Source: Trueperaceae bacterium
Lineage (GTDB): Bacteria > Deinococcota > Deinococci > Deinococcales > Trueperaceae
Reading direction: 5' to 3'
Assembly: GCA_003567075.1 (NCBI GenBank)
Contig: PXAU01000047.1
Coordinates: 1 to 16,212, forward strand
DNA: 16,212 nucleotides
Part shown: one piece after another, positions 7,021-12,328 of the stretch
How the letters are laid out: the number at the start of each line of letters is the position of its first letter
How positions within the stretch are numbered: position 1 is the first letter of the stretch
Translations under genes and position numbers: made by a program
Notes under the pieces: generated by a model
Seen by the model: the letters and a program-made list of their open reading frames with translations, nothing else
The model's database searches: none
What the model was told of the DNA's origin: nothing

Positions 7021-7775
7021 ACGACCTGTACGACGCTCCCTGGCTGTACGACCTGCAGCACGACGGCTACCGCGACGACCTGGCCTTCTACCGTCGGCTG
7101 GCCGAGGACCAAGCCGGCCCCGTGCTGGAGCTGGGCGCCGGCACGGGCCGTGTGACGATCGCGTTGGCAGCCGCTGGTCTGCCGGTGGTGGCGCTGGAGC
7201 CGAACGATGCCATGCGTGGCCGCGCGGCGGAGCGCTTCGCGGCGCTGGCCGACACGCGCCCTGACGTCGCGGCACGCATCCGCTTGGTGGCCGGTGACGC
7301 GCGCACGCTGGCGCTCGGCGAGCGCTTCGCGCTGGTGCTGGCGGCCTTCAACACGCTCATGCATCTCGAGCGCGTCGACGAGCAGGACGCCGCCCTGGCG
7401 CGGGCCCGCGACCACCTCGCCCCGGGCGGCGCGTTCGCCTGCGACGTGTTCGTGCCACGCTTCGGCCACGACGGCCTGCTGCGGGCAGAGCCCGCGTGGG
7501 CGCAGCTGGCCGGCCCCGACGCCGACCTGTTCGTGTGGCAGCACCACGACCTGGTTCGCCAGCTGGTGCTGAGCCACCACCGCCTCGACCAGGTGGAGCC
7601 AGGTGGGGTGCTGCGCCGCCGCCGCGCCACCTTGCGGCAGCGCTACTACCAGCGCTACGAGCTGGAGCGGGCGCTGCGCACGGCCGGCTTCAGCGACGTC
7701 CGCTGCTACGGCGACTTCGAGCGCGGCCCGGTCCGCGCGACGTCGACGGTGTGGGCCTTCGTGGCGCGGCGCTAG
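7017..7775 (+). CDS. Class I SAM-dependent methyltransferase
   Basis: A 252-residue Rossmann-fold methyltransferase. VLELGAGTGRVTIALA (residues 36-51) is motif I, the S-adenosylmethionine-binding loop; ALEPNDAM carries the acidic residue that binds the ribose of SAM; GDAR and LAAFNTLMHL follow as motifs II-IV. The N-terminus LYDAPWLYDL...FYRRLA is typical of stand-alone small-molecule or lipid/sugar methyltransferases of this group. No membrane segment or signal is seen. The GTG start overlaps the ABC gene stop (GTGA), so it is the last gene of the lpx operon and translationally coupled to the exporter. That suggests, without proving, a substrate in the same glycolipid. The stop is inside a 14-bp tandem duplication. 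Confidence 0.88.
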   Translation: MNDLYDAPWLYDLQHDGYRDDLAFYRRLAEDQAGPVLELGAGTGRVTIALAAAGLPVVALEPNDAMRGRAAERFAALADTRPDVAARIRLVAGDARTLALGERFALVLAAFNTLMHLERVDEQDAALARARDHLAPGGAFACDVFVPRFGHDGLLRAEPAWAQLAGPDADLFVWQHHDLVRQLVLSHHRLDQVEPGGVLRRRRATLRQRYYQRYELERALRTAGFSDVRCYGDFERGPVRATSTVWAFVARR

Positions 7776-7791
7776 GGGCGCGGCGCTAGGG
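7764..7791 (+). repeat. Perfect 14-bp tandem duplication across the operon's last stop
   Basis: GCGCGGCGCTAGGG occurs at 7764-7777 and again at 7778-7791. The first copy includes the TAG of the methyltransferase gene. The length is not a multiple of three, so the second TAG is out of frame. Like the 18-bp duplication at 2710-2745, it covers a gene end. Confidence 0.9.
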
Positions 7792-7863
7792 CGCGTCCTT
7801 CGCGCCCGTCCGACGCATCACGCGCGCGACGCGCTCGCTTGGCGATGCGACACCGCCGCGCGC

Positions 7864-9009
7864 TCAGCCCAGCCAGCGCCGCTGGAAGGCCTGCACGCCG
7901 GCGCCCGCCTCGAACGGCGCGCCCAGGTCGGAGAGCGCCGCCTCGAACGCCGCCACGATCGCCAGCGCGTCGTAGGCGTCGACGTGGCCGAGGACGCTGG
8001 GCCTGAGCATGCGCGCAGCGAACGCATCCTGCCCCCCACCCACGCGCACCCCACGCTCGCGCAGCGCCGCGGTCAAGGCCCCAGCCTCGAGCCCTTCAGG
8101 CGTCCACACCGCCGCCACGGCGGGGCTCGGTCGCGCAGCGAAGGGCGCACAGCCGAGCGCTTCGAGCCCCGCGAGCACGGCGGCGTTCAGGCGCTGCTTC
8201 AGGGCCCAGTACGGCTCGAGACCGTGGTCCAGGAGCAGCTCCGAGGCCACCTCCAGCGCCAGCACCAGCGGCACCGGCGGGGTGACGCCGGTACTCGCCC
8301 CCTGCTGTCGCGGCCGCTCCGCGTGAAGGTCGAGGGTGACGCTCGGATGCCGCGCGGCTGGGTCGGGCGCGCGCTGCCAGGCGCGCTCCGAGAGCCAAGC
8401 GAAGGCCAACCCCGGCGGCAGCAGCAGCCCCTTCTGGGAACCCGCGATGACGGCATCCAGACCCCACGCATGCGGCCGCAGTTCCGTCGCCGCCAGGCTC
8501 GTGACGGCGTCAACCAGCACGAGCGCGTCGGGCGCCGCGGCGCGCGCCGCCGCGGCGATGGCGCGGAGGTCGTGCAGGACGCCGGTGGACGTCTCCGAGT
8601 GCACCACGGTGAGCGCAGCGGCATGCGGGTGGGCGCGCAGCGCTGCGGCCACGGCCTCGGGGGCGAGCGCTGCCCCCCACGGCGCTTCCACCTCGACGAC
8701 GGGATGCCCGTAGCGGCGCGCCAGCCCCGCCCAACGCGCGCCGAACTTGCCGGCGTGGGCAGCCACCACGGTGGCGCCTACCGGCACGCAGGCGAGGAAG
8801 GCCGCTTCGAAGGCGGTGGTGCCGGCACCACCCAACAGCAGCACGTCGTCGCCTGGCACCAGCATCACCTCGGCCAGCCGCGACCGGGCCCGGGCGAAGC
8901 TGGCGCGGAAGGCAGGGCTGCGGTGATGCAGCGCCGGCCGCGCCAGCACCTCGCGCACCTGTCGCGGGATGGGCACCGGGCCGGGGGCGAGGAGGCGTTC
9001 GTCGAACAC
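7864..9009 (-). CDS. Class V PLP aminotransferase (AGXT/serine-pyruvate type), probable phosphoserine aminotransferase
   Basis: A 381-residue fold-type I PLP enzyme of the alanine-glyoxylate/serine-pyruvate aminotransferase family. It starts LLAPGPVPIP with the usual HHRSPAF segment, has LLGGAGTTAFEAA in the cofactor phosphate-binding region, HSETSTGV, DAVTSLAA with the PLP-ring aspartate, and GSQKGLLLPPGLAF with the Schiff-base lysine K193. It lies 20 nt behind serA on the same strand. SerA produces 3-phosphohydroxypyruvate, and AGXT-family enzymes next to serA occur in lineages without classical SerC, so phosphoserine formation is the likely role (inference). Alternatives are glyoxylate or pyruvate-linked transamination. 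The GTG at 9009 puts the conserved start PGP motif near residue 9-11. Confidence 0.87.
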   Translation of the reverse strand: MFDERLLAPGPVPIPRQVREVLARPALHHRSPAFRASFARARSRLAEVMLVPGDDVLLLGGAGTTAFEAAFLACVPVGATVVAAHAGKFGARWAGLARRYGHPVVEVEAPWGAALAPEAVAAALRAHPHAAALTVVHSETSTGVLHDLRAIAAAARAAAPDALVLVDAVTSLAATELRPHAWGLDAVIAGSQKGLLLPPGLAFAWLSERAWQRAPDPAARHPSVTLDLHAERPRQQGASTGVTPPVPLVLALEVASELLLDHGLEPYWALKQRLNAAVLAGLEALGCAPFAARPSPAVAAVWTPEGLEAGALTAALRERGVRVGGGQDAFAARMLRPSVLGHVDAYDALAIVAAFEAALSDLGAPFEAGAGVQAFQRRWLG

Positions 9010-9029
9010 GGCGGGCTCGTCCCCGTGGC

Positions 9030-10601
9030 CTAGAGCCGCACCGTGCGGAGGCTGTGGATGACGTCATGGAGGCCACGCAGCAGGTCGAGGACCGGCTCTG
9101 GCGGCACCTGGTCGAGCGTCAGGGCGAACATCGCCAAGCCGTCGTCGCCGACCCGCGAGAGCTGCAGCGCGGAGATGTTGACGCCGGCGTCACCGAGGAT
9201 CGTGCCGACCTTGCCGATCGCACCGGGCCGGTCGTAGTTCGTGCAGATCAGCATGGTGCCCTCGGGCCGGATCTCGATCGGGAAGCCGTCGATGGCCACC
9301 ACCCGCGGCTGGTCGCCCAGGACGGTGCCGGCGACCTCACTGGTGGGGCCGCTACCGCCGGCGCGCACCGTCACCTGCTGCCGGTAGCCGCCGCTGGCGG
9401 GACCCTCGCCGAACCGCACCTCGATGCCTCGTTGCTTGGCGATCGCGACGGCGTTGATGTAGTTGGGTGGCTCGTCCAGGATGCGCTCCAGGAAGCCCTT
9501 GGCCACCGCCACGGCCACCGGTGCCGGCGGTTCGGGGAAGCGCCCCTCGCAGCGCACGTCGAGCACGTGCACGCGCTCGTCGCCGAGCTGGCTGGCCATG
9601 CGCCCGAGCGCCTCACCCAGCTCCAGGTACCGTCCCAGGGCCTTGACCACCTCGGGCGCCAGCGCCGGGGCGTTGACGGCGCCGCGCGAGAGGTCGCCCA
9701 ACAGCGCCAGCGCGGTGCGCTCCAGGATCTCGGCGCCCACCCGCGCCTGCGCTTCGACCGTGTTGGCGCCCAAGTGGGCGGTCAACACCACGTCGTCGCG
9801 CGCCAGCAAGGGATGCTCCCGCGGCAGCGGCTCCAGCGCGAAGACGTCGAGGCCGGCGGCGGCCACGTGCCCGGATTCGAGCGCAGCCAGCAGCGCGTCC
9901 TCCACCACGATGCCGCCACGGGCGGCGTTCACGACGATCGCGCCGCGCGGCAGCAGGGCGAGTTCGGCCGCTCCGATCATGCCATGCGTCTCGGCCGTGA
10001 GCGGCGTGTGGACGCTGAGCACGTCCACGCGCTCCAGCATCGCCCCCAGCGAGGTGAACAAGCGCGCGCCCAGCGCTTCGACGCGCTCACGCGTGACGTA
10101 GGGATCGAAGGCCAGCACCTGCATGCCGAGGGCAGCGGCGCGCTGCGCGACCTGGCTGCCGATCCGACCGATGCCGACGATCCCGAGCCGCGCGCCGGCC
10201 AGCTCGCGACCCAGGAAGGCCCGGTCCCAGGCGCCAGCGCGCATGAGGCGATCGGAGCGCGCCACCCCACGCGCCGCGGCGAACATGAGCGCCACGGCCA
10301 ACTCGGCGGCCGAGGTGGTGTTCGCCTCGGGCGCGTTGAGCACCACGATCCCGCGCCGGCTGGCGGCGGCCAGATCGATGTTGTCGACCCCGACCCCACC
10401 GCGACCGATGACCCGCAAGCGCGGTGCGGCTCGCAGCAGGGCCTCGTCGACCAGCGTGCGCGAGCGCGTGATGAGGCCGTCGAAGTCGGCGATGACCGAC
10501 AGCAACTCGGCGCGGGTGATGCCGGCGCGATCGACCACCTCGACGTCGGGATAGCGCGCGTCGCCCAAGGTGATGGCGTCGGTCACGAGGATGCGCGGCA
10601 C
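9030..10601 (-). CDS. serA: D-3-phosphoglycerate dehydrogenase SerA, long form with ACT domain
   Basis: SerA oxidises 3-phosphoglycerate to 3-phosphohydroxypyruvate with NAD, the first step of serine synthesis. The 523-residue product is the long type: split substrate-binding domain, NAD domain with GIVGIGRIGSQVA, catalytic NAARGGIV (Arg), DVFALEP (Glu) and TAHLGANT (His), then the intervening domain with NYINAVAIAKQRGIEV, and a C-terminal ACT domain (NYDRPGAIGKVGTILGDAGVNI) that in this family can bind serine for feedback control. The GTG at 10601 is preferred because it gives MPRILVTD, the normal family start, and stands 7 nt after a TATGAT box. Tandem ATGs at 10613 and 10610 are in frame and would add up to four residues, but they lie inside that box. 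Confidence 0.93.
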   Translation of the reverse strand: MPRILVTDAITLGDARYPDVEVVDRAGITRAELLSVIADFDGLITRSRTLVDEALLRAAPRLRVIGRGGVGVDNIDLAAASRRGIVVLNAPEANTTSAAELAVALMFAAARGVARSDRLMRAGAWDRAFLGRELAGARLGIVGIGRIGSQVAQRAAALGMQVLAFDPYVTRERVEALGARLFTSLGAMLERVDVLSVHTPLTAETHGMIGAAELALLPRGAIVVNAARGGIVVEDALLAALESGHVAAAGLDVFALEPLPREHPLLARDDVVLTAHLGANTVEAQARVGAEILERTALALLGDLSRGAVNAPALAPEVVKALGRYLELGEALGRMASQLGDERVHVLDVRCEGRFPEPPAPVAVAVAKGFLERILDEPPNYINAVAIAKQRGIEVRFGEGPASGGYRQQVTVRAGGSGPTSEVAGTVLGDQPRVVAIDGFPIEIRPEGTMLICTNYDRPGAIGKVGTILGDAGVNISALQLSRVGDDGLAMFALTLDQVPPEPVLDLLRGLHDVIHSLRTVRL

Positions 10602-10608
10602 GCTCGGC

Positions 10609-10614
10609 ATCATA
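10609..10614 (-). promoter_or_regulatory. Candidate leaderless -10 box of serA
   Basis: On the minus strand TATGAT is followed by 7 nt and then GTG at 10601. It fits the TANNNT consensus and spacing of leaderless promoters in Deinococcus. No Shine-Dalgarno sequence precedes any of the three possible starts. If real, the two ATGs inside the box are not transcribed. Confidence 0.45.
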
Positions 10615-10624
10615 TCCAGGCTCG

Positions 10625-10639
10625 GCCGCCGACGGCGGC
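10625..10639. other. Perfect inverted repeat upstream of serA
   Basis: GCCGCC and GGCGGC flank a three-base GAC loop, a 6-bp perfect stem. It lies 10 bp upstream of the TATGAT box of serA. It could be an operator, or the stem of a weak terminator for the lipoprotein gene upstream; no T-run follows on either strand, so a terminator is not claimed. Confidence 0.35.
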
Positions 10640-10654
10640 ACCACGCCGGTTGCC

Positions 10655-10698
10655 GCGGCTGGGTTGGAGCGGCTGGGGGCGGAACGACTGGGGCGGGA
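10655..10698. repeat. Three imperfect 14-15-bp tandem repeats between serA and the lipoprotein gene
   Basis: On the plus strand the units are GCGGCTGGGTTGGA (10655-10668), GCGGCTGGGGGCGGA (10669-10683) and ACGACTGGGGCGGGA (10684-10698). They fill most of the 105-nt space upstream of the serA start and end 8 bp before the lipoprotein stop. They may be regulatory direct repeats or a decaying microduplication. Confidence 0.5.
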
Positions 10699-10706
10699 CG
10701 CAGCGC

Positions 10707-11708
10707 CTAGCGCCCGGGCAGCGAGCGATCGGGGATACGCACGATGAGGCCCGACTCGTTGCGCAGCGTGAAGCTGTCGACGCCCAGCACGTCGTAGGCG
10801 AAGGCGCCGAGGAGACGCGCGTCGGCGCGTTCGCCCCGAAGCGCGGCCGTGAGGGCCGCGTCGGCGGCGCCGCTCAGGCGGGCGCGGTCGATCAGGAAGG
10901 TGAGGTCGGTGCGCACGGTGTCGCCGGCCGGCAGCGGCAGCGGCCCCAGCTCGAGCGTGGCCACGGGCTCGTCGTTGAGTTCGAGCACCAGTGCCGGTCC
11001 GGTCAGGAAGTAGCCGACGTCGCCGGGGTTGTGCGCGACCAAGGCCAAGGTCACCACCGGCGCGTCGGGCCGCACCAGCGTGACGCGGCTGGCGAGCCCG
11101 TCGAGCCGCACCCTCGGCGGCACGACCTCCTGCCGGGCCAGCGCGGCGCCCTCGGCCAGCGGACGCGACAGCGTGACGAAGGCGTACGACTGCGTGGCGA
11201 AGTGCAACCGGCCCTCGAGCTCGAAGGCCAGCGGGGTGCTCGCGAACGCGCGGACCACCTGGAGCCACAGCTCGGGTCGATCGGTGAGGTCGGCCTCTAC
11301 GATCCAGGCCAGTGGCGCGGCGCTGTTCGCGTCGACGTCGAGGTCGGTCAGCAGCGTCGCCTCGGCCACGACCTCGCCGCCGAGCCGGAACCGGTAATCG
11401 ATACGCTGCAGGACGATCGGGAAACCGTTCGGGTTCCGGACCACGGTGGCGAGCGCCAAGGCCAAGCCAGCGCCCGCCCCAGGCGGGTCGAAGCGCTCGA
11501 TGAAGGTGGCGCCCGGCTCGATCTCGAAGCGCGGTGCGAACACCTCACCGAGGGGCGTCGCGCTGGTGATCTCGGCGTCGATCGTCGCCGGCGTGCAGGC
11601 CACAAGCACGACCGAGAGCGTGACCAGAACGCTCACGAACGCACGCGTGCGCCGCGCTCGACCGGCGCGCGCAGCGCACGCCGCGGCTTCGCTAAGAGCC
11701 AGCCTCAT
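10707..11708 (-). CDS. Lipoprotein with two WHy/LEA14-like domains
   Basis: A 333-residue exported protein. Residues 1-23 are an unusually long, arginine-rich n-region, followed by a hydrophobic stretch (24-37) and a lipobox LVAC with the lipidated cysteine at 38. Two repeats of a LEA14/WHy-type beta-sandwich follow, recognisable by NPNGFPIVLQRIDYRFRLGG and, in the second half, HNPGDVGYFLTGPALVLELN. Proteins of this type are linked to water-stress and desiccation tolerance in plants and in Deinococcus; stabilisation of envelope proteins is a plausible role here, not shown. The gene is 30 nt behind the small membrane protein gene but has its own TAGATT box 6 nt before the ATG at 11708. Internal starts nearer the signal peptide are possible. 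The domain call rests on pattern recognition. Confidence 0.72.
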   Translation of the reverse strand: MRLALSEAAACAARAGRARRTRAFVSVLVTLSVVLVACTPATIDAEITSATPLGEVFAPRFEIEPGATFIERFDPPGAGAGLALALATVVRNPNGFPIVLQRIDYRFRLGGEVVAEATLLTDLDVDANSAAPLAWIVEADLTDRPELWLQVVRAFASTPLAFELEGRLHFATQSYAFVTLSRPLAEGAALARQEVVPPRVRLDGLASRVTLVRPDAPVVTLALVAHNPGDVGYFLTGPALVLELNDEPVATLELGPLPLPAGDTVRTDLTFLIDRARLSGAADAALTAALRGERADARLLGAFAYDVLGVDSFTLRNESGLIVRIPDRSLPGR

Positions 11709-11714
11709 CGCCCC

Positions 11715-11720
11715 AATCTA
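11715..11720 (-). promoter_or_regulatory. Leaderless-type -10 box before the WHy lipoprotein gene
   Basis: Minus-strand TAGATT is followed by GGGGCG and the ATG at 11708. The arrangement nearly copies that at recG (TAGACT-GGGGC-GTG). GGGG lies only 2 nt from the start, too close for a standard ribosome binding site. Confidence 0.5.
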
Positions 11721-11738
11721 CCAGAGCGCGGTGTGCCG

Positions 11739-12251
11739 TCAGCGCTTCCCGAGCGCACGCATGAGCGCCACCCACCAAGCGGGTGCCCGAGGGAGGCGCG
11801 GGAAGTGCTCGCGCGTCGGCAGGATCACCAGGAGCGCCGCGCCGAGCAGCACCGCCACCCCGCCGTAGGCGGCCGTGGCCATGGGATCGACCGCTGCCCC
11901 CAAGGCGATCACCGCCCGCTCGAGCGCGCCGCTGGCGAGGCTCTGGAAGAGCGCTTGGCCCGGCACCAGCAGCGCCGCGCTGAAGGGTTGGCGCGGCGCA
12001 AGCCGCAGCAGGTACCACCAGGCCGCGAGCGCGCTGGCCAGCGCCACGCCGAGGTAGAGACCGACCCAGCCTGCCTCGACCCCCTCGTCGAGGGCGCCGT
12101 AGGCCACGAGCCCAGCGTGCAGGACGGCCGGCACGAAGCAGATGGCGATCAGCCAGCGCAGCTGGCGCCGTGGCCAGCGGCCGCGCAGGGTGAAGCCCAG
12201 CAGCAAGCCCAGCAGCAGCAAGCCGATGAACAAGCGTCCGAGGAGTCTCAT
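11739..12251 (-). CDS. Small multi-spanning membrane protein of unknown function
   Basis: A 170-residue hydrophobic protein that I do not recognise. Segments likely to cross the membrane are about residues 5-22 (GLLLLGLLLGF), 33-54, 62-82 (ending AWWYLL), perhaps one near 90-120, and 124-144 (GGVAVLLGAALLVIL). Positively charged residues cluster after the first segment (RGRWPRRQLR) and at the C-terminus. No catalytic motif is visible. The start is well supported: GGAGG at 12259-12263 stands 7 nt before the ATG at 12251, the clearest Shine-Dalgarno sequence among the genes of this strand. It lies 77 nt behind recG and could be cotranscribed with it; the lipoprotein gene follows 30 nt later. 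Confidence 0.75.
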   Translation of the reverse strand: MRLLGRLFIGLLLLGLLLGFTLRGRWPRRQLRWLIAICFVPAVLHAGLVAYGALDEGVEAGWVGLYLGVALASALAAWWYLLRLAPRQPFSAALLVPGQALFQSLASGALERAVIALGAAVDPMATAAYGGVAVLLGAALLVILPTREHFPRLPRAPAWWVALMRALGKR

Positions 12252-12258
12252 GGTTTCG

Positions 12259-12263
12259 CCTCC
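12259..12263 (-). promoter_or_regulatory. Ribosome binding site of the small membrane protein gene
   Basis: GGAGG on the minus strand with a 7-nt spacer to the ATG at 12251. It fixes this start and contrasts with the neighbouring genes, whose starts carry a TANNNT box instead. Confidence 0.75.
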
Positions 12264-12328
12264 GTCAACCGTCCCATGCCGTACCTCCCGGCCAACGCCT
12301 CATCCCGCTGCTCCTCGTCGCGCCGTGG

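Noticed and set aside
7792..7863. Possible bidirectional terminator between the convergent methyltransferase and aminotransferase genes, with CGCATC at 7812-7817 and GATGCG at 7842-7847 as stem.
   Set aside because: The stem is 6 bp with a 24-nt loop and no T-run follows on either strand; in such GC-rich sequence this is weak evidence. Nothing else is seen in the gap.
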